In this document: positions 1 through 11,776 of the stretch, piece by piece
Layout: every line of letters begins with the position of its first letter
How positions within the stretch are numbered: position 1 is the stretch's first letter
Assembly (NCBI RefSeq): GCF_005239225.2
Contig: NC_133287.1
Span: 7,173,493-7,237,492 of the forward strand
Length of the DNA stretch: 64,000 bases
Source of the DNA: Populus alba
Taxonomy: Eukaryota; Streptophyta; Magnoliopsida; Malpighiales; Salicaceae
Reading direction: 5' to 3'
The notes under the pieces: generated by a model
Seen by the model: the letters and a program-made list of their open reading frames with translations, nothing else
Told to the model about the DNA's origin: nothing
Database searches by the model: none
Program-made: the position numbers and the translations under genes

Positions 1-1786
1 CAAACAAGTGATGCAAAAGATGATCAAATCTGCAACTGGGGAAAGATGTAACGACTTGGAAGAGGTTGAACTAAAAGCAAAACTAGAAGCGATTTTGCAT
101 GGTAGGAAATACTTGCTTATTTTAGATGATGTTTGGAACGAAGACTCCCAGAAGTGGCTCTTGCTGAAGCCTATATTATCAAAAGGTGCACTTGGAAGTA
201 AGATCATAGTGACCACCAGAAGTAAACGTGTTGCACAGATTATGGGTTCTGCTGGCGCGCACGAGTTAAGTCTTCTTGATCAAAAGGATTGCCTGTCTTT
301 GTTTTACAAGTGTGCATTTAAGGAAAGGCAGAAGGAGCAACATCCAAATTTGGTAGAAATTGGGAAAGAAATAGTGGGAAAATGCAAGCAAATTCCTCTG
401 GCAGTAATCAACTTGGGAACTCAACTTTATGGTATAACTGATGAAAGGGAGTGGACACTGGTAAGAGATAGTGAGACCTGGGAAGAGAAGGAGGATGGTA
501 TTTTACCTGCTTTGAAAATAAGCTATCAACGACTCTCAAATCACTTGAAAAGATGCTTGCTTTATTGCTCGATCTTTCCAAAAGATTATTACTTCACGGA
601 TGCCATATTGGTGCAGTTTTGGATGGCACAAGGACTGGTTCATCAATCATCACATCCAAGTGAAAACTTGGAAGATGTTGGGATTCGCTATGTGCGTGAG
701 TTGATCTCAAAATGTTTCTTCCAAGATGTTGACGATTTGTTTTTTGTACTTAGCTTTAAAATGCATGATTTAGTGCATGATCTTGCATCATCATTGGCTC
801 AAAATGAATGTTCAATCCTACGCTCAAATAACCACCAAGTTTTCAAAACTGCCAGACATTTATCAGTTGTTGACTCTAACTCTTTTTTCCAAGCTCTTCC
901 TAAGTTCCCAAATGAGATAGAGCGTGTGAGAACGCTTGTTTTTGTAACCAGTCTAGAGGAACCTAGTTGCAGAACGGACTTCGAGAAATGTTTGTCAGGA
1001 TTTAAGCATTTGCGGTCTCTGGAACTAATGGATGCCTGTGAATTTCTGCCGGATAGGATTGGCTCCCTGAAAGAGTTGAGATATCTGAATTTGCTTGATA
1101 ATTCAAAGCTGAAAAGATTCCCAAAATCTATTTTCAAGTTACAAAATTTGCAGGCTCTGATTCTAGGTGATGGATTGGAAGAGCTGCCAACGGATGTGAG
1201 GTACTTGATCAGCCTTAGATTGTTATTTCTAACCACCAAGCAGAAGCGGTTGCTAGAAGGTGGAGTTGGGCGCTTGGGGAGTCTTCAAATTTTATCGATT
1301 TTTGACTGTGAAAATCTTGAATATTTGTGTGAAGATATGCAAGGTCTTAAAAGTCTTCGGAAATTATGCATTGTAGAGTGTAAAAACTTGATCTCTTTGC
1401 CACGAAGTATGAAATACCTAACTACACTTGAGTATTTGAGTATTCTGTTATGTGAAAAGCTTGATCTGATGACAATAGAGGAAGAGCAAGAGGAGGGATT
1501 TAAGCCACTTAACCTTCAGACTCTATATTTTATAACGTTACCAGCAACGCGAGCAGTACCAAAACAGTTTCTTCAAGGATCTGCAGGCTCCTTACAAACA
1601 TTTGCAATCGGAGACTGTCCAAACATCATAGAATTGCCAGAGTGCACCGGCAATCTGAAGAAACTTCAAAAGCTTGAGATCTGGATGTGTCCAAGTCTGA
1701 GCGAAAGGTGCCAAAGGGAAACAGGAGAAGATTGGCCCAAGATTGCTCATGTCCCTCAGATTGAAGTTGACCATGTAAACATTTAA
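1..1786 (+). CDS. CC-NBS-LRR (RGA-type) disease resistance protein, 5' part outside the window
   Basis: This is an intracellular immune receptor of the non-TIR NBS-LRR class, which senses pathogen effectors and triggers defence. The reading frame is open at the left edge, so the coiled-coil and P-loop lie outside the window. What remains starts in mid NB-ARC. Kinase-2 reads KYLLILDDVW near 107-136; its final Trp is typical of non-TIR proteins. Then come the RNBS-B motif GSKIIVTTR, a degenerate GLPL motif (KQIPLAV), RNBS-D (CLLYCSIFPKDY) and an intact MHD motif (MHDLVHDL, M at 761). About 330 residues of leucine-rich repeats follow, ending PKIAHVPQI, the usual C-terminus of this family. No stop or frameshift is seen across nearly 1.8 kb, so the gene may be functional. 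The visible part is one uninterrupted exon. Family assignment is firm; which pathogen it recognises cannot be told. Confidence 0.9.
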   Translation, partial: KQVMQKMIKSATGERCNDLEEVELKAKLEAILHGRKYLLILDDVWNEDSQKWLLLKPILSKGALGSKIIVTTRSKRVAQIMGSAGAHELSLLDQKDCLSLFYKCAFKERQKEQHPNLVEIGKEIVGKCKQIPLAVINLGTQLYGITDEREWTLVRDSETWEEKEDGILPALKISYQRLSNHLKRCLLYCSIFPKDYYFTDAILVQFWMAQGLVHQSSHPSENLEDVGIRYVRELISKCFFQDVDDLFFVLSFKMHDLVHDLASSLAQNECSILRSNNHQVFKTARHLSVVDSNSFFQALPKFPNEIERVRTLVFVTSLEEPSCRTDFEKCLSGFKHLRSLELMDACEFLPDRIGSLKELRYLNLLDNSKLKRFPKSIFKLQNLQALILGDGLEELPTDVRYLISLRLLFLTTKQKRLLEGGVGRLGSLQILSIFDCENLEYLCEDMQGLKSLRKLCIVECKNLISLPRSMKYLTTLEYLSILLCEKLDLMTIEEEQEEGFKPLNLQTLYFITLPATRAVPKQFLQGSAGSLQTFAIGDCPNIIELPECTGNLKKLQKLEIWMCPSLSERCQRETGEDWPKIAHVPQIEVDHVNI

Positions 1787-2535
1787 GAAACATCTTAATA
1801 GGTTTCTCTTTCGCTACACGTTGTGTCATTTTTCTCCCCGTGTGTTGTTCAATAAGTATGCGATGCTTGTGTTTTGGAGCTGTAGATTCAATGGAAAACC
1901 AGCTTTACCAGAGCAAGAAGAGCGAGCTGGTATGATATTGCATTCTGATTAAAAGTTAACTGATTCATCCAGTAAGATACTAAGATTTCTTTGAACTTGC
2001 CATCAGTGTTAAATTCTTTATTTGTATAATCTCAGTGTCTTGTTGGCTCAGATCTTCTACAATAGTGAGCTCCTTGCGGTCATTGGCTTGAAGCTGGATG
2101 TTTCTGTCTTGTTTAGATCCTCGAGCTTTGATTTTCTTAGCTGCCTGTTTGTGGCTGGTTATCTGATTACTTTCTTGCAGCTATTGTGCTAATTGTTATA
2201 CACAGTTTGGAGTATGATTTACACTGTTCATTGAATTGTTATATATAACAGTGATTTTTTTTTTTTCTAATTTTATCCATTTAGGTTTATATTGAATTTC
2301 TGACCCTTCAATGAATAATAATATAAAAAAGTTAAACATAATTAGTTCATATCTTTGAGCAAAATCAATTATTCAGACCTTAATCCAATCACATATGTAT
2401 TGGTCATTATAAATTCATGAATTTTATGGAAAAAAGATGTAAACATAAATTTTATCATCGATTCAAGAAAAATAACTAATTAATGTTCTACTTTGATTAT
2501 TATTGTTACTTATATTCAAAACTAATAACTTTGGT
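1787..2535. other. 3' flank of the NBS-LRR gene, no coding sequence seen
   Basis: The first 450 bases are less AT-rich than what follows and may be 3' untranslated sequence. From about 2250 the sequence becomes AT-rich with homopolymer runs. I see no ORF with a recognisable product. Confidence 0.5.
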
Positions 2536-3071
2536 CATGAGATTAAAATAACTATATAGGAGATTAGAAAAAAAAATCTTGAACAAAAATCTTAACCATC
2601 AAAAAATTAAAAAGAAAATAAATAGTAATCAAAACAATGAGGATCAAATCTAAGTATAAAAACTAATAGGGCATGCAAGTTGCTTCAGTTTGTTTTTTTA
2701 CATGAAAAAATTCAAGCTATTAATTGAAAAGCCTATACAAGCAAGATCAAGATATTTCATAACATAAAATAAAACATGCATGTGATTGTGTTCATTGAAT
2801 AAAACATGCATGAGATTAAAATAACTATATAGGAGATTAAAAAAAAATCTTGAACAAAAATCTTAACCATCAAAAAATTAAAAAGAAAATAAATAGTAAT
2901 CAAAATAATGAGGATCAAATCTAAATATAAAAACTAATAGGGCATACAAGTTGCTTCAGTTTGTTTTTTTACATGAAAAAATTCAAGCTATTAATTGAAA
3001 AGCCTATACAAGCAAGATCAAGATATTTCATAACATAAAATAAAACATACATGTGATTGTGTTCATTGAAT
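2536..3071. repeat. Two-copy tandem duplication, period about 273 bp
   Basis: The stretch 2536-2800 is repeated almost base for base at 2809-3071, separated by 8 bases. Both copies run from 'catgagattaaaataac' to 'gtgttcattgaat'. They differ by a few substitutions and poly-A length changes, so the duplication is recent. Confidence 0.9.
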
Positions 3072-4480
3072 CTATTTATTTAAATAAATAAAAGATAAAT
3101 CTACATCCTCAAAAACTCATAACTTAAATGATGAACACAAATAAAACTAACTAAATAAATCAATGTCATAAAAAATATTAAGCAAGGTCAAACATATTAA
3201 CAATATAATTTAAAAACAAATATTTTTATTTTCAAAAATAAAATTTATTTGTTTAAAAACAAATTATAGATGAATTAGAATAATACCTCAAAAATTGAAA
3301 TAGAAACAAAACAACTAAAAAAAACTTATATTAAAAAAAAAACATGCAAAAATCATGACTTGAATCATAAGACCGGGATAAACCCATATAAAAAATAAGG
3401 GTGTGAAAAAAATATTAATTAGAGGGATAGAAATTTTCAATTAGAGGGTTTAATTGAATTGAAAAATAGCTTTAAAAAAATAAAAAAATAAGGGTCAAAC
3501 TGAATAAAATATAACAATAGAAAATTGAAAGAAAAAAAAAAAACTTCAACAAAAATTCCAAGGATAAAATTGGAAATTTTAAAAATTAAGAACCGAAATG
3601 AAAAATCAAATATATGAGAAATTGTAATTGAATGACTAAATTGAAAAGAATAAAAACTTTTATAAATGAAAAAGGAACGAAATAAGAAATTAATAGATTG
3701 AGGACTGAAATTGAAAAATAAAAAATAAAGAGGATAGTGGTGTACATTACATGTTAAGAGAGAGAAAAGAAGGGAAATAAATCAAATGACCATGAGCGAC
3801 AATCCAATCACTTTAAGCTATCACACACTACTCCAAATAGAAGAGGACACAACAACGCATATAAGAAGATGATGAAAGGTTAGTTATATCTACCGAGTAA
3901 TATCATACTCGCTGTCTGTAAAGCATGGACATCACCCACACCCCAGTAGTTTTAAGCATTAAAAAACTCAAAAAAAATGTAAAAATACCAAAATTCTCCC
4001 AACGACCTCAATAATTACATAAAATACTCATATGAAAGTACAAAAATACCCCTAAATGCTAATCTTATATTTTGTCTATTCCAGGGTTAAATATGTAATT
4101 GCATTATATATTAAAATTTGAAAACCCAAAACACCTTTATTTAATAGCACAATAACTTTTTTGACTTTGGAATAAATAGGTATTTTTATTGTTAAGAAAC
4201 TTATATAAAATTAAGAAAGTGATTGATCAACAATGTGATATTTTGTTGGCTTTAAGAGTAAAAAAGTATTTTTATTATGAAAAAAAAGAAAAAAAAAGAA
4301 ATATCAATACCCCAACTAAGAGGCTTAAGTATTATTTTTTTACCAAAGAACACAAATGCAATTTTACTGGAGTCCAACTCCAAGACATATTTTACTATGG
4401 ATTATTCTACAATAAAACACTCATGCTATTTAATTTTTATGATAATAATAATACACACCCGCTGGTGAACTTATTGGCGT
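3072..4480. other. AT-rich spacer
   Basis: Long A-rich runs and phrases such as 'aattgaaaaataa' recur, as in decayed plant retroelement DNA. Short ORFs here (for example 4189-4482) are low-complexity Lys/Tyr/Phe and are not credible genes. Confidence 0.5.
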
Positions 4481-4488
4481 GACTATAT

Positions 4489-4660
4489 ATATATATATTA
4501 CCATTTTGGAGTTAGACGGACTCATTCTGAGTTATATTATATCTGAATTAGATGGCAATAGTTTTTCAAAATGAGTCTTTGAACTAATTATTGCTATCTA
4601 ATTCAGATATAATATAACTCAGAATGAGTCCCTTTAACTCCGGGATGGTAATATATATAT
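4489..4660. repeat. Long inverted repeat (foldback), arms 4489-4559 and 4590-4660
   Basis: The left arm is the near-perfect reverse complement of the right arm over about 70 bases, with a roughly 30-base loop. The arm core 'tcagatataatataactc' also occurs in altered form downstream of the intact F-box gene (about 51465-51500). A related stretch is at 49250-49275. The left arm is therefore F-box 3' flank in minus orientation, and the right arm is an inverted copy of it. Confidence 0.85.
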
Positions 4661-4661
4661 T

Positions 4662-5835
4662 TATTTATTTATTTATGTTTTTGGGAAGAAGCCAGAAGGG
4701 CTTGTTTCTTGTGCTGTCAGAGATTTATTATTATTATTATTATTTTGAGAGTAACAAAGATTTCATGGGTAGGAAGACAGAATCATCAAAGATATTAACA
4801 GTACAAATCACTGCTGATAAAATTTATTAATGAAGAAAACAAACATGAATCATTGTATTACAGGCTACACAATGCCAGGCTTGTAAAACTAAAATGAATA
4901 ATAATAAAAAAGGAACTGCAAGAAGCTTGATCAGAGGAGCCACCATGCAAGCTTCCCAGAAGTGATCAGAGAAGAGATGAGAGTGACTTAAGCATCGCAA
5001 GGCAGCAAAAAGTGTTGCAAATGTCGCAGAGCATCATCCATGCTTAGGTACCTCCAATGTTTTGTATTCATGATGGCCAAACTCAACTTTCCTCTCTTGA
5101 ACTTGCCGTCATCCTTTATACCCTCCTCCTCATCAGTACAATTCTCACTGCAAAATCCCAACTTTATCTCAGCAACAAGGCTGCTTGCGGTGACCATGTT
5201 TGAGCAACACCCCGGCAATGGAAGCTCCTAGGAAAACAAGTCTTCTGCCTCCGGAACAAGGCTAGCCTTTCCACTACAAGATTCCATTATATTAAATACA
5301 GCTTTCCAACCTCTCAACACAACGTTCCATGTGACTTTTATCTCCCGTATCGCTTCCTTCTTCAGTGAAGACTCAAGATCTATGTCGACAGCGAACCTGA
5401 ATATCCCATTAGGATCTACCTGGAGTTCATCGCATGGTTTCGATAGGGTGAATAAAGTGGAAGACTCTCCGGTCCTTGCATTGATGACGAAGAGGAGGTC
5501 CTTTAGGGGCAGGTGGAGTTTTATTGGCTTTTGAAGCTGGAGCTTGGAGGCTGCCGTGGAGGCAATACCGTAAAGGCGGTGACAAGAGAGCTGGGTCTAC
5601 GAGTTTGAGGTTGTAGACAGAAGGGTAGTGAGCAGAGCAAATCGGCCTCCAAATATCCTCAAAGGAGAATGACTCCGACCATGATTTGGACACACAAGAA
5701 GCAGTAGCAAGGGATTTAGGGTCTAGATACCGAGCCACTAGAAAAAGAAGCTCCCAAGATGGCGATGGCGAATAGGATACTAGTTTATTCTTGGAGAGTT
5801 TTGACAGAAACATGATGGATATTTTCCCTGATGGT
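4662..5835 (-). pseudogene. Inverted F-box gene copy, frameshifted and with a premature stop
   Basis: On the minus strand this matches the intact F-box gene at 50241-51134 through its coding part (about 5835 down to 4988) and on through its 3' flank to about 4480. The F-box (WELLFLVARYLDPKSLA) is still readable at 5813-5600. Three lesions are visible. A 2-base deletion near 5597-5599 ('gtagaccc' against 'gtagagaccc') shifts the frame. A 3-base in-frame deletion lies near 5236. An AAG to TAG change (rc of 5228-5230) stops the protein before the last 76 codons. The first about 40 bases of the coding sequence and the promoter of the parent are not present; homology fades at about 5835. The two ORFs seen here are pieces of this one dead gene. 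Confidence 0.9.
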
Positions 5836-6182
5836 ACTCATGTTATTTATTTAGAATTTGTTCAAATTATAATAATGATTATTTATAAATATATTAAAAT
5901 AGTATATAATTTTTTATTTTTTAATATTAACAAATCAAAATAATATAAAAATATAAAAATAATTGAAAGCGAAAAAGAATTTAATTTTTTTCAGAAGCGT
6001 GATCGTAAAAACAAACAAACGGTGCCTAACTATCCTTTATACGACAGCGTTTTTAATGATAGTGATCAAAAGAAACCCCAATTCGATTTTAATAGTGTCT
6101 GCTAGTTCTCCTTCTTCTTTCTCAACGGTCACTTCACTTCTCTCGTATTTCCTTCACCGTCATCCCATGTTCCAGTATCGAA
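5836..6182 (+). other. Upstream region of KNL2
   Basis: The first 110 bases are AT-rich and resemble the scattered MITE-like repeats. From about 5985 base composition becomes less biased, probably the KNL2 promoter and 5' leader. No clear TATA box is assigned. Confidence 0.35.
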
Positions 6183-9100
6183 ATGACTACCGAAGCCGCC
6201 ACCTCATCTTTCCAGAAAACAGTTAGTTACTAATCACTGCTTTCTTTAACCACCGCTTTTACACTACGATGCTGATAATGTCTCCTATTTTAATTATTTT
6301 TTTGGAAAAAAATAGGTGTTGTTACATGATTGGTGGTTGATCAAAGCCGAGCAGGAGTTCCAAGGGAATAAAATTGCTGTTGCCGGCTTAACTTCTCCTG
6401 AGTAATTATTTATTTTTACATTATCTCTCTTATAATCTTTGATTTCTTTGTAAATAATTATTATTTCTTAATTATAAAAAAATTCAGGAAAAAACCTGTT
6501 CGTGTGTTTCACTCAGCAGCAATTAGCAAAAGATATGATGTTTTCACTCTTCAGACAGCTGATGGCGTCAATGTTCTTCTCCAAGGTTACATTAACAGGA
6601 AACTCACTGTTGAAAATGGGTTTTCCTCTCAGGTTTTTTTTTTCTTATTTTATTTCGTGTTTATTAATATTATTTGTTTTTCGACATCATATCGTGCTTT
6701 AAGTTAGGTTAAAGTTTATGTTGCAACAGGTCTTTCGGCATTTCTGTTTCGGCTTTCCTCCTGATTGGGAAGAATGTGGAACCAAGTTTCTGAATAGTAA
6801 CTGTGAAAGCGTGGCAGAGCCTCCGGTGTCTCAAAATGAATGCCGGCCTATTTTCTTATCATTGCCAGTAGATGATGGTGTTAATAATTTGAAGAATGAT
6901 GACTCAGAGAATCTTTCACCACTATCAAGTTGTCGTGTAAATGATGTAAGTTGGGTGAAAGATAGTGTGGTGGTATCAGCAAAACCTTCTGGTCACCATG
7001 TGGATGTGGCACTATCTTCTGAAAAGATAGGCAGCAAGAAAAGCAAAACCAGGTCCTTTGGAAAGTTGATGGCTAAAAGTTCAAGTAGTTTAGAAATAAT
7101 CAGCACCAAGAATGATGCCTCGGGGGAATGCTCAGCACTCACGGATTATAATGTGGGCAATATCACTAAATCAAACTTTGACCAGACACGGTCTGTTAGA
7201 ACTTCAGGTGTGGTACTGGCTGTATCCTTAGAACTGATCTCGAGTTTAAAGAAAGAGAAAAGGGAAAATGAGGGAAACAAGGATGGACTGAAGAGTGGAA
7301 GTGATTTCTCAAGTCCATCTTTGCCTCAAGGCCCTCAGGTTATGCTAAGATGCATTGAAAATAATACTACACAAGGGCCGTCTCTTTCTAGATCTCCGAT
7401 TCGGGGAGATTCTGATATTTTAAATCAATCTGAAAAATGTCTCGTGGAAAACTCTGTGTTTTCCAGCATGCGGTCAGGTGCGGAAGCAAATATCATTAGT
7501 CCATCCAAGGAAGAAACGGAGACATTGGATGCTAATCTCATTGATTCTGGACAAAGGAAAAGCACTGCCTCTGTGACAAATTTGACAAATATACCGATAC
7601 AGAAATCGGTCTCTGGACATTCAGTGAGGTACAAAGCCAAAAGGTTGATATCAATTGAAGGTAAACCGAAGAGAAATTCAGGCACAACTCTTGATATAGC
7701 ACAGGCAATGTTGAGAGCTTCAAGAAAGATGAATACACTGTCAGGAAATTCAAAAAGTAAAGAGAAGAAAGAAACAATAGCTGTTGAGAAAGGAGGTTTG
7801 TCCATGAAGCAAGCTAGAAGGAAAGTTATTTTTGATGCCGATGTAAGCTATTCTGAATTTTTTCATGTTAATTTAGTTTTTTCCTTTTCATGTGTGCAAA
7901 TCCTCAACTGGCCTGACTTTATGTTCTGTCATCGCCATCTTAAAGATAGCTGTTCCCCCAAGAATTCAAGTGAATTCCTTAGTTTCTGATGTTTTCATTC
8001 CCTCATCACTTGAAAAATGTTCTCAAAAGAAAATTGTAGATATCTTGATAGTTTTAGCATCTGCCAGTCTTACCATTTCAAAATAAAGGGTAACATTTTG
8101 TCATTTATGTGGGGTTACTTTTTTGCTTAGTTCTATATTTAGATTAAACTTGAATATCACCTTTTTTGGTAATTGAACCTGCTATTGCTAGCTATTAGTT
8201 GATAGAGCTTTTTATGATCTGCGTTTTTCATTTGCGCTTTTGCTTTGCACTTAAAATGTCTGCCTCAAATTTTATCATTATTTTTTAACACCCTTTTAAT
8301 CTATACAAAATACTTGTTTGTAATTTGTCTACCTTGGTAAATTCTTGTAATCAGATAAGAGAAATGACAACATGTATTCATTCTCCAGAATCCTTGAATC
8401 TCAAAAGATCCAGATCAGGTTTGTTTGCTACTTTTTTGTAGTGTATTCCTGGTCTATGAATTTTTATACATGGAACATTACAGAAATATGATATTTTTAT
8501 GGCCTTTATGACATAAAGATCAGTTTTCTGATTTCAGGAAATCAAAATGAGATATCTTGTTGCTTATGTTTTTGCAGAAGTTATTTGTCAAAATCTTGAA
8601 CTGTTTTAGATGGCCATTTCTGAGATCATGGTTTTCCCCATGTTTGAGAAACCCAGTGATGGAAATCATCTCTATGGAGGGTCTGTTAATATATCTTCTG
8701 TAATATGATTCACCAACTATTTAATCAATTTGCACATGTTGCAGGGAGACTACTTTTACCTACCCTAGATTTCTGGCGCAACCAAATTCCAGTTTATGAT
8801 GAGGTTAGTGGTATCTCTGGTATATTCCCATTTTTGCATTTTTTTTATTGTGATAGCACCTGTTCAGATTTGGCAAACACCGTCCATTAATTGAACACAT
8901 GATATGCTCCCATGAAGTCTTCTTGAGGATATTAAAGTCCAATTTGCAGTTATTTTTTTTTGTATTTAACTCTTAGAGAACGACATATATAGGGTAAATT
9001 TGGGACAGACATGATAATATTAATGCTTGACTCTTCAAAATAGTAATATTTTGGGACAGGCATTATGGACATGACAAAAAACACTTTGGGGAGTGTTTGT

Positions 9101-10037
9101 GATAGTCATTAACGTTGACACATATCGAAGCTTTGTGATACATGAAATTCTCATTTATGATACAGTCATTAACATTGACACGTATTGAAGCATTGTGTAT
9201 CTGGTAAAACATGCAGAGTTTGTTGAGTTTTTACAAGTAGGCACTTGGTCAAAAGTTATGTGTGAAACGAAGCTGTGAAGAACTATGTGAATTTGTCTAC
9301 AGTAATTGACTTTACAAGAACTGATGTTGTAGAATTCATGTTAAGGGGTGAGTGATTGGAGGTGATTGCTCATATCTTGTCATTTCAATTCAGAAACATA
9401 TTTTTTTATGGTTCCTGTCATATTTTCATTACCCATGTCTGTCTCTTCGCATAGATTCCAAATGTTCATTAAATGTATGTTTATTGGACCTCATTAAATG
9501 TCCAATCTTTAGGAAGTACACACTTCTAACAAGTTTTTTTCTGTCACTGCTCCCTCTTCTACCCCTATGGTTTTATAAGGATGATGATACATTAAGGTTC
9601 CTTTTGTTTCAGAACCGTAATATCACTGGAGTTCAAGAAGAGCTGGGTGTAGTCGAACCATCTAGAGGTTGGTCTTTTATTTAACTATGGAAGAATTGGT
9701 GCTTTTAATTCAAAAAAAAAAAAAAAAAAACCTGGAGATTTTTAACTGTACTATGGTGAAAGTAAAGTTTGGCCGGTTAAGCAGGTTTTTTTTTAGCTAA
9801 AATAATCCACTGCTTTTGTACTTTCAAATTTTCTACTAAAGTATTGGATTCTAATCTTATATTGGATTCAAATCTTGTCCTTACAAGTCAATTGTCATGA
9901 AGTGATTATCTTCGTTTCTATTTATTCCATTCAGTTATAGAATTGGGTTTTCTAATTGAATGTATTCGCTGCTCATTGGATGGCATACTTTGTCCTCAGG
10001 GGTTGAATCTAAGACTCAGAAGAGCAAAAGAGAGTAA
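6183..10037 (+). CDS. KNL2: KNL2 kinetochore/centromere assembly protein (SANTA domain plus CENPC-k motif)
   Basis: KNL2 (the plant M18BP1 homologue) acts in the nucleus at centromeres, where it helps load the centromeric histone CENH3. I read eight exons: 6183-6221, 6316-6401, 6488-6632, 6730-7842, 8355-8418, 8745-8803, 9613-9667 and 10000-10037, all with GT-AG borders and consistent phase, giving 532 residues. The SANTA domain spans about residues 10-110 (HDWWLIKAEQEF, VRVFHSAAI, FCFGFPPDWEECG). A Ser-rich, basic, probably disordered middle fills the large exon 4. The CENPC-k motif lies at about 480-504 (LLPTLDFWRNQIPVYDE) and is split over two short exons. By established work on plant KNL2, presence of CENPC-k marks the alpha form; the beta form lacks it. 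The start ATG is the only one that leads directly into the SANTA exon. A short basic tail (KSKRE) ends the protein. Length is close to the roughly 600 residues known from Arabidopsis. Confidence 0.9.
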
Positions 10038-11776
10038 ATAAAACCACAGTTTCCTTTATCTTGGGGCAATCAATAATCACCATGGAGCAAAGCCATTAGT
10101 TTGGGAGGGGAGGAATGGAGAGCTTATAGAAAGATGGTGATGGGAAACAAAGGGCTAAAGGAGGTAATTGTTGTAATGATTAGGGATTCAGTTGGTCTCT
10201 TCAGAATTGGCATTAGCACCCAATCTAGGATCTTATTTTTGTCATATGCAACCGGTTGTCATGTTTTCCTATCCTCGAACTGGTCTTTCACAATAGTAGT
10301 TTTTTTTTTTTTTTTTTTTTTTTGAAAATCTGATCCAATATAATTCATAGTTCCATTTCCCCCCATCATTTTTGTTTTTCCTCTGAAGGATTTCTTTCAT
10401 TTTCTTCCTTTATCCAAATGGAGAGACAATTATAATCTTTATTCATTCATTCAACTTCAAACATCAAGGGGATCGTTTCTTTAATTGGGTTTTCAAACTA
10501 GAAGTTTCTCCAATTGGGTTTCTGAAGTTTTAATCATTTCGTAATTGAGTCTTCCTTCCATGTCCGTGAAAGCTTTTTCTATCTAAACTGTATATTTTAT
10601 GCAATAAAATTCGACCTCCTTGAGAGATTTTGGCATATACTCCTATTATAAATTCCTGATAATTTCGGGAGAAACCCTGTTACGGAATCCTTGGATCTGT
10701 TGGGAACCAAATTAATAAATTATTTTGTTCATGGACAGCATTGTAAATAAATAAATTGAATATGGTGGCAAATGCTGATTGCACAAAGCTTTTGAATCAG
10801 AGTAAGCATCAATAATCTACCATCAAAATAGGTATGAAGATTAGTTGGAAGAGTAAGGCAGATGACAGAAGGCACAGCTTTTGGTACGGTGCAATTGCTG
10901 GTTGATTTCCATGCTACTTAAAGCATAAATTTTTGAAGATTAGTTAGTGATCTCTAATTCTCTACTCTCTTTTTTTTTTTCCATACTAGAGCTTCTACAT
11001 ATAAAATCATTATCATATTTGAATAGCTGAAATAATCTTTCTTTCAAATGAAGAATTGCTTTTGATCATAGTTGTCCAGGTCTGATTTGATTTAGGGCTG
11101 GGTAAGTAGATCACCGGGTCAACCCATGAATCATTATGTCAATCTGAATTTATTTATTTTTTTCAAAATGATGATGTTTTATTTTATTTTATTTTTGAAA
11201 AAAAAATTCTTTAATATTGACTTTTTTTTTTTTTTTTTTAATATTGACTTGACTCGACTGGATGTGGACGGAGTTGCTTCAAATCAATAAAGTAGCGAGT
11301 CAACATATTGGATCATTTAGGTTTAGCCGAGTTAATATCACTATTGATTCAAATGTAATTCACTATCATTTAAAATGAAAACCTGACTTGGGTTAAATTT
11401 ATAAGTCAATTTGTCAGGCCAGCTAATTTGTTAGGCCGAGTTGAGTTTTAACAATTATGTTTTTGGCAAGAAAAAAATGAGTGGTATGGTTGCCTTTAGT
11501 TGATAGAACACACAAGGAAACGGAACTTCATCCTTAAGAAATAAAAAACTTTATTATTATAATTATTAATAATATTATTATTTGAAGAAATCTGAAATCT
11601 GAAATTACTGTAATGTTACATTCATGAGCTTCAAAGGCCTAGGGAGAAATTCTCTGGCTAGAAGCTGGAAATGTAAAAGAGTCATCATTGTCCTTGCCCT
11701 TCAAGAACTTCTATTTCTTTGGATTGGAGTTGTAGTTTGGTTCTTGATGAGGAAAGAATCAAGAACATCGCTTCTG
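10038..11776. other. Spacer between KNL2 and helicase gene A (convergent 3' ends)
   Basis: The first few hundred bases may be KNL2 3' untranslated sequence. There is a run of more than 20 T at about 10301-10323. At 11090-11460 sits repeat DNA with 'cgggtcaacccat' and 'ttgacttgactcgact' phrases that recur elsewhere in the window. The ORF at 10101-10325 ends in the poly-T run and is not credible. Confidence 0.45.

Noticed and set aside
4189..4482. 97-codon ORF on the + strand
   Set aside because: Low-complexity Lys/Tyr/Phe reading in AT-rich DNA, no domain, overlaps the start of a foldback repeat.
4988..5813. Two separate small genes on the minus strand
   Set aside because: Both are pieces of a single F-box pseudogene; comparison with 50241-51134 explains the frameshift and stop.
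10101..10325. 74-codon ORF after KNL2
   Set aside because: Ends in a poly-Phe run made by a poly-T tract, and has no recognisable sequence.
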